NCBI GenBank assembly: GCA_936432065.2 | Contig: OW386290.2 | Coordinates: 133,780,677-133,844,676 of the forward strand | Direction of reading: 5' to 3' | Origin: Rutpela maculata | Lineage: Eukaryota > Arthropoda > Insecta > Coleoptera > Cerambycidae | Length of the DNA stretch: 64,000 nucleotides | Part shown: positions 1 to 9,320 of the stretch, piece after piece | Numbering within the stretch: the first letter of the stretch is position 1 | Layout: the number at the start of each line of letters is the position of its first letter | Translations under genes and position numbers: made by a program | Notes under the pieces: model-generated | Databases searched by the model: none | What the model was told of the DNA's origin: nothing | Seen by the model: the letters and a program-made list of their open reading frames with translations, nothing else

Positions 1-346
1 AGAAAGACACTTTTTATTGAGTAGAGGTGCACCCCCCCCCCGATCCTTTAGGACAATGTTTATAATAAAGATTAAAGCCTAAGGAACAATTTAAGACATG
101 TCCTAAAAAAAAATTGGCTGCACTTTCAAAATGGCGTCCTTTAAAAAAAAAAGAATTTGCAAATATGGTTTTTGTCATTTAACACAAAAACTTAAAAAAA
201 TGGAGAAAAACTTTCTGCACGAAAAACAAAGTGCATAAAATTTTCTACATTTTGTTCCTATACAATATTTGCATAGGAGTTACCATTTTCCAGATAAATG
301 ATTCATCTTTTAAAGTAAAATATAAAATTCAACATAAAATGTAACA
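1..346 (+). mobile_element. Family-A TIR element, partial arm
   Basis: This stretch matches the arms of the element at 347-4160 and the one at 33234-34893. Shared landmarks are a poly-C run after TGCA, then GACAATGTT, AAAGATTAAAGCCTAAGGA, a CAAAATGGCG box and GTTACCATTTTCCAGATAAA. It is cut by the window edge or by older rearrangement. No coding potential was seen. Confidence 0.6.
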
Positions 347-1186
347 CTACGGAAGCCCACCCTAACTGTCCGTGCACCCCCCCGATCCTTGGGGACAATG
401 TTTTTCATAAAGATTAAAGCCTAAGGAACAATTTAAGACATTAGTGGAGCGAAAAAGAGGTAAAATCGTGTCGTTTTTTTTCAGCTTAGAACAGACGAAG
501 ATCAGACAACATCATTTTACACATAAAAACACGAAATACGACATTTTTTAGTGGTCACAGTATTCTTATTTAAAAAAAGTGTAAATTTTAATTTTTTTTT
601 AAATCATGTTTTTTTGTACATATATATTGCCATATCTCAAAAATGAATTGAGCTATCGATGTGAACTTTTTTTTGTTATAAAACACACACTTAAGCGCTT
701 CTTTCTATACATAGGATTGCTAATAAAAAAAAATGTGAACATGCCAAAAACGTAGATGACCCTGAAAGTTTAGAGATACGCCATCAAATTTTCACTAAGC
801 GAGCAACTTTTTTGTTTTTGAAAATTTTGTGTAACATGCTATGAAGAAAATGAAGTCAATAGACTAAAAAAGTTTTTAGAAAAAAAATATTTTCATTATT
901 AGCAACAGTTTGCTAGTTACGAATTTTTTAGTATGTAGGAATTGTCGAAGCGTACGCGCGCGGCACTTAAGAATAATAATGATTATGTATTGTGTGTAAC
1001 GGAACTTTTCATTATTATTTTTTTATGTTTAGGACTGTTTTATCACGTTTTAGGATCTGAAAGGATAACTTATTTTTTCTAGTGGCGCATTAAGGACTAA
1101 GGTTGAAGGCAAAAAGGAATTAAAAATCTCAAATAAAGTATCTGGGATAAAAATGCATTACATTGGGATGTCGAAAACGGTAAAAT

Positions 1187-1315
1187 AGTATATTACGTAA
1201 TGAGTGATGTAAGAAGCATATTACGCACGAATGGAAAAGTTACGCATGATGCCGCGTAGCGGCGAGTGCGTATTTCCATGCGTAATTGCCTTACAACTCG
1301 AATTATGTACTATAC
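1187..1315. repeat. Imperfect hairpin
   Basis: AGTATATTACGTAATG at the left pairs imperfectly with CATAATTCGAGT...AGTATA on the right. The centre is a GC-richer stretch (GCCGCGTAGCGGCGAG). It abuts the MITE at 1316. No ORF is present. Confidence 0.4.
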
Positions 1316-1612
1316 TTTACCTACGATCATATTTATTTAGTTATTTAATAAAATCTGGATTTAGTTTACTGGTCAATAATATTATTCAACAAATATTATG
1401 TCAGTTTTGACGGAGTTTGAAAATTAAGTAGGCGCATTCGTTCTTTGAAACCCCGCGTCAGCGATATAAGCCACCTATAATTGCGTGTCCCGTGCGTTTT
1501 GTTTACCGTGCGATTTGTTTACAGTGCGTTTTGTTTACAATACGTAAAATTCAACTTACATAGATGGCAGGTAGTGTGTTTTTTACTATTTACAGTAGTG
1601 ATCGTAGGTAAA
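1316..1612. mobile_element. 297-bp MITE with 14-bp perfect TIRs and an internal 16-bp tandem
   Basis: The left end TTTACCTACGATCA is exactly complementary to the right end TGATCGTAGGTAAA. Inside, bases 1491-1538 contain three consecutive 16-base units of CGTGCGTTTTGTTTAC type. There is no ORF, so it is non-autonomous. Confidence 0.65.
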
Positions 1613-2212
1613 ATAATATTATAGTAAATGGAAAAAAAGTTGCGCAACTAGGGGGCTAATAAAACAGAAGTTTATGAAAAGTAATAATTTTGGAGTGTTT
1701 TGACAAAAAGTAAACTATCGAGTTTTCCTTTTTTTTGCGTTATTATTGGAGCTAAATAGAAAAGACAGTTTCTTAAAGCACTTTTTTTTGAACGTGGCAA
1801 TCTTAATATTTGTATCCGACATTTCCTGTGTCAGAGTCCCTATCCGAAATTCCCATGCATTGCATTTTTACCCTAGATCCACACAATAATTGAGTAAACG
1901 TGATATCGGTAAATTTATTTTCGCCTAAATTAGGTAATAAAAAAGAAAAAAATATCCTAAATTAAGTCTCTTAATTTCCACAGCCCTAATTATAGAAACT
2001 CTGTTTCCATGGCTTGTGCACAAGTTTATCGTTCTTCTCTATTACTACGCCACATAAAATCCACTCCATTTTACAATGAAACTGCTTTTGCTTTTGCTTT
2101 TTTATCTTAAATATTTTTTTAGCAGATAATCCACGCACAATTCGCACAATAGCCATACGTTCTACAATATAATACAAGTGGTAATAAGGGAAAGAATATC
2201 GTTACACATTTT

Positions 2213-2833
2213 ACTTCCACATCCAGTGTAAGTATAGTATCGACAAAAATATTTTTGAAAATTTTTATTGTTTTTAGAATGTCATGAAACGTCGAGATTT
2301 TAAGTTTGAGCAAAAAGAAAAAATCTGTCTGTCGGTCTGTGCGCACAATTACTCTGTAATCGTTTAAGATATTGACTTGAAATTTGGTACACGGACCTAT
2401 ATTTTAACGAGATCTGGAACTAGATTATTCCGTTAAAGGGTTGGGGGGTACATAGGCAAATCAAACAAGTAAGAGTCCATACAATTGGTATTTAGTATAT
2501 ATAAGAGAAGCTAAGGTCTCAAAATTTTTTTGGCATTAACCACCCCCATTACCAACTCCCACCCCATTATTCAAATGGGCGAAAAAAATAAAATTGTCAT
2601 TTAGTGTGTGTACAAAAACCAAAGTCCTCAAATTTTTTTTTTACTTTATCCACCACTACTACCACCTACCTTCCACCACCCTCAGCCCCACTACCGATGT
2701 GACATATCGTTTTATAGGTTTTTGGAGTAGACGATTTCAAATATTTTATTATTAAAGTTCCATAAACAATTATTTCCACATTCAAATTTTCTTCGTTGTG
2801 AGAGACTTGGATAGAAGATCTGGATGTGGAAGT
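2213..2833. mobile_element. 621-bp element with 14-bp perfect TIRs
   Basis: The ends are ACTTCCACATCCAG and CTGGATGTGGAAGT, a perfect 14-base inverted pair. The interior contains GAGATCTGGAACTAGAT, AAAGGGTTGGGGG and a C-rich run of CACCCCC/CCACC units. Related copies are at 4513-4873 and 20082-20423, so this is a dispersed family. There is no ORF and no clear target duplication. Confidence 0.65.
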
Positions 2834-4160
2834 AGTGATTCCTTGGGCAGCGGTTTTATAATTTGACTTTCGACGAAAACGAATAACGTTGATCGTACAC
2901 CGCCCTGAGATTAGTTAGTTTTAGTGGACGCGGGTATATTAATACTCAATTTCTGCAATTCGCGCGCTCCAAAAAAATCACTGTACCTAAACCATCAAAG
3001 ATACAATAAGAATTATGCTATCAAAAACTTTTTTGGTCTTTTGGCTTTATTTTCTTCGCAGCATGTTATACAAAATTTCTAAAAACAAAAAAGTTTGTAG
3101 CTTAGTGAATATTTGACTGCGTATTTTCTGAACTTTCAAGGTTATCTAAGTTTTTAACATGCTTAAAAATGTTTTAATTAACAATGCTATACACAGATAG
3201 AAGCGCTTAAGTGTGTGTTTTATAACAAAAAAAAGTTCATGTGGATATCTCCATTCGTTTTTGAGATATGGCATTAGATGTTCAAAAAAACATGATTAAA
3301 AAAAAAATAAAATTTCACACCTTTTTAAAAATAACAATGTCCGTGACCACTAAAAAATGTCGTATTTCATGATTTCTAATGAACATCGACCTACTTAACG
3401 AAATGGTATATGTCTCAGTTTGTTCTAAGATTAAAAAAAAAAACTCGAGAAGGAAGCGACTTTTCCCCTGTTTTTTACTCCACTACATGTCCTAAAAAAA
3501 AAAATAGCTGTACTTTCAAAATTGCAAATATTGTTTTTGTCATTTAACACAAAAACTAAAAAAGATGGAGAAAAACTTTCTGCACAAAAAACAAAGTGCA
3601 TAAAATTTTCTACAATTTTGTTCCCATACAATAGTTGCATAGGAGTTACCGTTTTCCAGATACCACTGTGAGCGTTTTCGAGATAAATGTCTGCAAATTA
3701 TAATATTATTATTATTATTAATTTTTTTCAGTTTATTTTATTTTATTTTTATGTTAATAATAAAAAGTTATATTATACGCCTTACAATAATTGTCACAGT
3801 TATTTCCTCTAAGTGATTTACCGATATACGAATTTCCATGTTTTCTTAATTTTGGACTCATTTATCTGGAAAATGGTAACTCCTAACAAAATATTGTATA
3901 GGTACAAAATCGTAGACAATTTTGTGTACGTTGTTTTTTGTGAAAAAAGTTTTTGTCCATCTTTTTTAGTTTTTGTGTTAAATGACAAAAACAGTTGGCA
4001 ACAGTTTTTTTGTAACGTATGGCCGCCATTTTGAAAGTCCAGCCAGTTTTTTTTTAGGGCAAGTCTTAAATTGTTCCTTAGTCTTTAATCTTTATGAAAA
4101 ACATTGTCCCCAAGGATCGGGCAGGGGGTGCACGTACAGCTAGGGAGGGCTCCCCGACTA

Positions 4161-4512
4161 CATCTGATGACAAGAAAATATTGTGTGTGGCAGTTGCCCT
4201 AGATATTCTAAAAAATTCGTGTATTGGATAAAATTTGACTAAATTTTATTAAACGATCTAAATAAATATTTGAAAAATTGAAAGGGGCCATAGCCTATCC
4301 ATAGTTTTCTAGGGACATGTGATATATTGTTTCTAAAATAGACATTACTTTTCTTTCCTTTAATGAAGTTATATCATTATCAAATGAGTCAGGAAAGACA
4401 ACGTTTGAAAAGATAAATTCACTAGGATATGATATAGATTTAAGGAATAATTTTAAAACACGATTAACATATAGGAACATTACAACATCGTCCGTCCTAC
4501 AAATTTTTTATT
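4161..4512. other. Intergenic, no gene recognised
   Basis: AT-rich sequence between two elements. A 61-codon open frame on the minus strand (4295-4480) has no recognisable domain and is not called. Confidence 0.5.
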
Positions 4513-4873
4513 ACTTCCATATCCACGTAGTGGAGTGGAATTATAGTACGTAATGATAAAGAAACTTAATTAGGTTTTTTTGTTCAAATATAGGTGAAAC
4601 GAACGAAATAAATTTCTCTCAATTTGCCTGTCTGTCTGTAACTTTTTTGTGAATACAATTGCTCTGGAACCAGTTCATGATATTGACTTGGCACGCTTAT
4701 GTATTATAATGAGATCTGGAACTAGATCATATTTTGAACTTATTCCGTTGAAGGATTGGGTGTAAATAGATAAAAAGCAAGCAAGAATTCAATTGAGATT
4801 TAATATATGTACCATTTTTTTTTTCATTTGCCACCCCCACTACTACCTTCACCAGTAAATTAGATGTGGAAGT
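4513..4873. mobile_element. Second copy of the ACTTCCACATCC-end element
   Basis: It starts ACTTCCATATCCA and ends GATGTGGAAGT. The interior shares GAGATCTGGAACTAGAT, the TTCCGTTGAAGG-TTGGG block and a short CTGTCTGTCTGT run with the copy at 2213. It is shorter, about 360 bases, and non-coding. Confidence 0.6.
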
Positions 4874-5019
4874 AGTGATTCCTTAGGCAATGGTTGTTTA
4901 ATTTATAAATTAAGTTCATGTTTAATAAAATGATTGAGAAATATAGTTCGATTTATTTTGTATATTAAAATGTAATTATGTTATTAGCAGTAGATGTTTC
5001 ATCGGCATTAGTTATAGGT

Positions 5020-5245
5020 GCGGCGTGGTAGTTCAATCGACTAAGGCATATTGTGTGGAAAATATGCCGGTTGCACTACTGGGTTTGAGTCTCAGACCCT
5101 ACACTAACAAAGTCGGTGGGAATGGATGTGTGTCTGCGTTTTTCCAAATTTGTAACTCCACTCCAGACAGCCTTGGCTTTGGATTTGGGGATTGTCTACT
5201 ATATGTGATGAATTTATGTTTTATTAATAAAAAAAAGGATTAAAA
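5020..5245 (+). mobile_element. tRNA-derived SINE
   Basis: The head resembles a tRNA gene: an A-box-like GTGGTAGTTCAATCGACTAA, then about 45 bases later a B-box-like GGGTTTGAGTCTC. The body (GTCGGTGGGAATGGATGTG, CCTTGGCTTTGGATTTGGGG) runs to an A-rich end at about 5230. A related body without a clear head lies at 38436-38590. The open frame over this region is an accident of the repeat. Confidence 0.65.
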
Positions 5246-5513
5246 GTTGAAGCAACTTCTTCAGGGTTTTCCTTAATTCCCGTGATTTTCTAATGTTATA
5301 AGTTGCTATACCATTCCAGGCTATATGTTACGCCCACTTGCATCTACTTTCATAACATCATTTAGTATATATGTATTAATACATTGTGTAAAACACTTTA
5401 AATATATCACTAAAACTAAAATTAGTATAACATTGAGACATATTGCACCATGAGCAATACTTTTATTAACTCGAGTCACCAAAGATACCAAGTTAAGATG
5501 ACATACAGGATGA
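5246..5513. other. Intergenic, no gene recognised
   Basis: AT-rich sequence between the SINE and the Tc1-like element. Nothing recognisable was seen. Confidence 0.4.
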
Positions 5514-6131
5514 TTCAAAAGAAAGTACATTAAATTCAACTGTGGATGAAGATTTTTCCTAATAAATTTTTTTCCTGCCGCGCCTCCTAACCGAGTTGCA
5601 GCCCCTTAAAATGGGGTTGCAACCAGTTTTCTTCTAATAATCTTCAAGCGGATTGACGTACAATGATCAAATTTTGGATCCGGTTCTTTATTTTGATGGG
5701 CTACATGCTCATTAGAGCAAGCTCGTACTGACATGCAAGATGTGTCTATACAAGGTGGTCCGGTAAAGTTCAAGATTAATTATTTTTTGCCTTGTGTCAA
5801 ATTGAGAATTCGAGCAAACTAAAAAAACCAAAGGCGGAAGCTGAAGCTGAGGCAATTTTATTGAAAATTTCACACCTCTACTTTTTAACCAATTTTGACT
5901 AGTTACCATGGCAATTAAAAAAATTTCCGGAAATTTTTTCGAGGCGCCACGATATTTAAGTGAAAATTTTTTGACAGTTGAAAAGGTAAAAATATGAGTT
6001 ACAACCATTAAATAATATATACCTGTGACTAATGCAAAATTTCTGAATTAACATTATTATTTATTATTCGCTATAAAGTTTCATTAAACAGAAAACACAA
6101 ATTTGTTAAATTATTATGCATTAACAATTTA

Positions 6132-6501
6132 TTATTCAAAAAACGTAGGATGTACAAACATAGTAAGATTTAAATGTTGCTTGAATTCTAACCCATCCTC
6201 TCTTCTTAATGGTGAATAGGAAGGTGACGAATTAATTAGATGTCTGTGTTTTAAGACATATATGTAATATTTTGAAACAATTTTGTTCAAATCTCTTTTA
6301 CGCAAAAGACCATATTTACTTGACATCTGCAGCAGACTCTTGGATTTTCGTAAACAAACCATTCGACTCTAACGCTTCCTGATCGCAATCTTCCATTAAA
6401 TTCGTTAAATATATTAATCTTGGATGACATATTTGCGCTTGACTCAACTCTTTGCAGTATTTACATAAATTGTACTTTTCAAAGCATTCCATTTTTCTCA
6501 A
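6132..6501 (-). pseudogene. Broken coding remnant, unidentified
   Basis: Two overlapping minus-strand frames together look like one frameshifted protein. The first contains a CxxC pair (YNLCKYCKEL) and AQICHPRLIYLTNL. It ends at ADVK in one frame, and a coding-like sequence with KYGLLRKRDLNKI continues in another. No family was recognised. The position beside the Crypton-like remnant suggests transposon origin, which is an inference. Confidence 0.35.
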
Positions 6502-6616
6502 ATTGTTTAACGCAAATGCTTACAAGAAATGTTTTACATAAAAATATCTTTGTTTGCTGGTTTACTATACAGTAACTTAATGTAATTTACCAATATAAAC
6601 CTCATCTGTCAAAAGC

Positions 6617-6661
6617 ATGGCCGCCTATATCATGGCCGCCTATATCACGGCCACCTACTGC
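6617..6661. repeat. Short tandem repeat, about 17-bp unit
   Basis: Three imperfect units of CATGGCCGCCTATAT follow each other; the last reads CACGGCCACCTACTG. The array is GC-rich compared with its surroundings. Confidence 0.6.
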
Positions 6662-6749
6662 AACAAACCATGTTAATATTATATTTTTTAAATTGGAAGT
6701 GTTATGGATTACTTTAACAAAAAATACATTTCTACCACCTTTAGTAACC

Positions 6750-7486
6750 TAAAATTATGAAAGGGCGATAGACTGAACTAATATCCACATTTGTGGATTA
6801 TCTTTGTAATCAACCATTTACTATCCGACAGTTTTTTAGAACCACCTTGTGTGGTTTTGGAGAATATTGGATTATATTCTATCCGACCTTTTGGGTTTCC
6901 GAAATTATCAGTTTCTTCTTTGAAGTATTGGATACACGCAGAATATCCTTCCCCTCCTCTTCATGCCAGCTCGTGAAACTATGTGAAAAAATTTACGCTG
7001 CAATCCATCTGGAGTATTTTCATCCCACATTTCAATAATTTTTTTGTATTCGTCGCTGGTTAAGGCTGAAGCACTCACTTTTTTTTTTAATGGGTCTCTC
7101 TGTAATTTTTTGCGCTTAGCATCGCGTGCAGCTCTGGCGGTCGCAAATTCCACATCAGAAAACGGATTAAATTTTATTTTATATTTTTCGTAATAAATTT
7201 CTTGTAACTGCTTAGCAGTAGAGTTCCACATCACTTTGACCACACTTTCCTTATAATCTTCAAAATTTTTCTTTTTCATATTAAATGCGTAGTCCTCCAG
7301 TATAGTAGCCACCTGTACTACACTCATACACTCATGAATATTATACAACTTTTCGTCACAAAATTCAACAAACTGTTTCCATACACTTGATTTTGATTTT
7401 CGGGTGTTATCTGGTGTTATATTTTGAATTTCTTGTCTAATTACTTGTTGATTTTCTTTACCAAATCGCGACATTTTGCTATACAC
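6750..7486 (-). pseudogene. Crypton/KIAA1958-like tyrosine-recombinase remnant
   Basis: The minus-strand frame from ATG at 7486 encodes an N-terminal SAM-like, DNA-binding type region (SKSSVWKQFVEFCDEK, then SASALTSDEYKKIIEMWDEN). It reads up to RKFFHIVSRAG near 6970. The family normally continues with F-x-LAWRGGE. Here that motif lies in the next frame, with a stop in place of the Trp, followed by CIQYFKEETDNFGNPKGR and IEYNPIFSKTTQGGSKKLSD. So there is one frameshift plus a nonsense change, and the active-site part of the recombinase is not preserved. Cryptons are DNA transposons that use tyrosine recombinases. The assignment comes from these recalled motif blocks. Confidence 0.65.
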
Positions 7487-7705
7487 TTATTAAACTCAAC
7501 GACAGACCTTTTAAACTAGTAATTATTAAGCTTTGTGACAGAACCGGTTAAACAAAAATGACAAATTAACATAATATGTCAAAAACAACAATACCCTGGC
7601 CAACTTGACAAGCAGTGAAATTAATTTAAAATGTCAGGTTGGATTAATAATTTTTTTCCAAATTATGGTGTTAAGTGGTGTGAAATTTTCTTACCGAATA
7701 CCACG

Positions 7706-7855
7706 CAAGCTTAAATTATTCCGGGAAATTTTCTTTCGGGCACGAATATTTTAAGAAAATTAATTTTCTTTATTAGATTAATTGTTTAATTAATTTTTTT
7801 TTAATTTTCAAAATATTCGTGCCCTCAAGAAAATTTTCGGAAATAATTTAAGCTC
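7706..7855. repeat. 150-bp near-perfect palindrome
   Basis: GCTTAAATTATTCCGGGAAA on the left pairs with the reverse complement of the right end (TTTCGGAAATAATTTAAGC). The arms continue through GGGCACGAATATTTT/AAAATATTCGTGCCC to an AT-rich centre. It is probably a foldback MITE. Confidence 0.7.
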
Positions 7856-8147
7856 TTGTGATATTATAAGTGAAAATTTTATTCAAAAACAAAGGTACAT
7901 TATTCAGGAACTCCGACAGGTTTTCTTCCAAAAAATGTAGGTATTGTTCTCCATTGACTCTACCAATTAAAAAAATAAAAGCTTGTAAAAATGGATCAAT
8001 CAAGTTGTCACCCGAAATTCCGGCCCAAACATTTACAGAAAATCTTCTGTGACATCTAAACTTTTCGATGTTAAATGGATTTTCTTGAGCCCAAGTATGA
8101 CGATTACAGGTATTGAATACACCGTTCCGAGTGAATGGGGCACCCAC
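7848..8147 (-). pseudogene. Tc1/mariner-type transposase fragment
   Basis: The 99-codon minus-strand frame contains NRHTWAQENPFNIEK, then FSVNVWAGISGD-NLIDPF, then VNGEQYLHFLEENL and NNVPLFL. This is the order seen between the first and second catalytic Asp of insect Tc3-like transposases. The N-terminal helix-turn-helix and the flanking catalytic residues are missing. It lies inside TIRs of the matching superfamily, which supports the assignment. Confidence 0.7.
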
Positions 8148-8350
8148 TTTAAGGGGCTGTAACTCGGTTAGGAGGCGCGGTGGGAAAAAATTTTATTAGG
8201 AAAATCTTCATCTCTGGGGCACTCCAATCTACAGTTGGAATTAATGTACTTTCTTTTGAATCACCTTGTATATTGCTAATTTTCAAAATCCTAAACAGAG
8301 CATCCTTTATTATTATAAAGGAAGAAAAGTCAACTCTGAAAATTTTCTAG

Positions 8351-8442
8351 ATTTCAAGTATACCCAATTTAGAAGAAATAGAAATTGCTACTAAATTGTT
8401 AGACAACATACAAAGAAAAAAATGGCAGCATTCATATTTGAG
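8351..8442 (+). CDS. Candidate internal coding exon, unidentified
   Basis: A frame that stays open from an acceptor-like TTTTCTAG to a strong donor (AG|GTAAGT at 8443) encodes SSIPNLEEIEIATKLLDNIQ followed by RKKWQHSYL. The composition is protein-like (amphipathic helix, few Asn/Lys runs) and unlike the AT-rich noise around it. The segment is 92 bases: 30 codons plus two bases. No partner exon or family was recognised. It could also be an accidental open stretch; the acceptor has a weak pyrimidine tract. Confidence 0.3.
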
Positions 8443-8751
8443 GTAAGTGGAAATAATTATATAGTATTGTAAAGTAGTTTGTGTAAAAATGTATCCAATA
8501 TACATCTAGGACAAACCAATACAAGTTAACATTTACTGAATTATGGCCTATGAACCTGATTAATATAAATTTATAAATAAAAAGAAATTTCTTATAGTTG
8601 TCATGGAGTTATAAAGCCTATTTTTTACGTCCCTGGCTTACCGAAGGGTAGTATTGTAATTGAAAAAATCATTCTTTGAAATTTCTTTGAATTTTTAAGT
8701 GTGAAAATCTGTAGATTAGGAAAATTAAGGTTCCTCAATTTTGTCAGTTTG

Positions 8752-8775
8752 TTTGTCTGTCTGTCTGTCTGTTTG
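8752..8775 (+). repeat. GTCT microsatellite
   Basis: A run of GTCT units (TTGTCTGTCTGTCTGTCTG). The same short motif occurs inside the ACTTCCACATCC-family elements, so it may mark a degraded copy. Confidence 0.6.
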
Positions 8776-8952
8776 TTGGGGCTATAGCTAAAAAAAATTT
8801 TTTCACAGAAAAATAATATTTGGTAGCAAACCGTTAGAGTAAAGCAAAAATTGTAAGATTTTTTTGCTTGTCTTGGGTGAATATATTATCATTCAAAATA
8901 TTTGTATATATACAGCAGACACCCTATATCAGACAAAGTTTGACACTTTCTT

Positions 8953-9320
8953 AGTAAAGCAGCTTTTCCGGAAAAACCAATGGGATAATCGGAAAAATGT
9001 ATAGGAGCTTTTTTGTAGGAAATCTCATTCTTAACCAGTTTACTTATGTTCATTTAGCCCTAAAATCGCGCACTTTTCAAGATATTTGCATTCAAAATAA
9101 AAAAAACACGAAAAAAACATACATATATATTTTTCAACTCGCTTTTCCGGAAAAGCCATTGGGATAATCGGAAAATGTATAGAACCTTTTTTGTAGGAAG
9201 TCGTATTCTTAACACGTTTACCTATGTTCGTTTAGCCTTAAAAACGCGTACTTTTCGAGATATGTAAGTCTAAATGGAAAAAAACACGAAAAACGTATAT
9301 ATATGTATATATCTCAAAAA
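8953..9320. repeat. Tandem duplication, about 181-bp unit
   Basis: Two consecutive diverged copies are present. Landmarks in both are CTTTTCCGGAAAA, CATTGGGATAATCGGAAAA or CAATGGGATAATCGGAAAA, TTTTTTGTAGGAA, CTTATGTTC/CCTATGTTC and a CACGAAAA stretch. Each unit ends in an AT-rich ATATATATA run. No ORF is present. Confidence 0.65.

Larger units (their letters stand above)
442..3485. mobile_element. 3.0-kb TIR element nested in family A, 3-bp duplication
   Basis: The element begins TAGTGGAGCG and ends with the inverted CTCCACTA. The trinucleotide CAT is present on both sides (439-441 and 3486-3488), and an uninterrupted relative reads GACATGTCC here, so the boundary is firm. Inverted arms of about 500 bases (442-945 and 2985-3485) share long blocks, for example ACTAAAAAATGTCGT and the AAGCGCTTAAGTGTG region. 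No transposase ORF is visible. The interior holds a 300-base MITE and a 621-base TIR element. A 3-base duplication resembles PIF/Harbinger, but the 3-base sequence is not the usual TWA, so the class is uncertain. Confidence 0.7.
347..4160. mobile_element. Family-A TIR element with a nested insertion
   Basis: The left end (TACGGAAGCCCACCCTAACT) pairs with the reverse complement of the right end (TAGTCGGGGAGCCCTCCCTA). The homology continues through the poly-C tract, the GATTAAAG block and the CATTTTGAAAG box, giving arms of roughly 300 bases. The left arm is interrupted at base 441 and resumes at 3486 because another element inserted there. Once that insert is removed, the host element is only about 770 bases and has no ORF, so it is a non-autonomous copy. 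The copy at 33234-34893 keeps part of a coding region. Confidence 0.7.
5514..8270. mobile_element. Tc1/mariner-like element with about 110-base TIRs, packed with other repeats
   Basis: The left end (TACAGGATGATTCAAAAGAA) pairs with the right end (TTCTTTTGAATCACCTTGTA). Similarity continues inward past GTACATTAA, the CCTAATAAA block and the GCGCCTCCTAACCGAGTTG/CAACTCGGTTAGGAGGCGC block. TA at the ends is typical of the superfamily. Inside are a minus-strand transposase fragment (7848-8147), a Crypton-like remnant (6750-7486), a 150-base palindrome and unassigned ORF fragments, so it has acted as a landing site for later insertions. Confidence 0.7.

Noticed and set aside
5025..5243. 72-codon ORF
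   Set aside because: Lies entirely within a tRNA-derived SINE.
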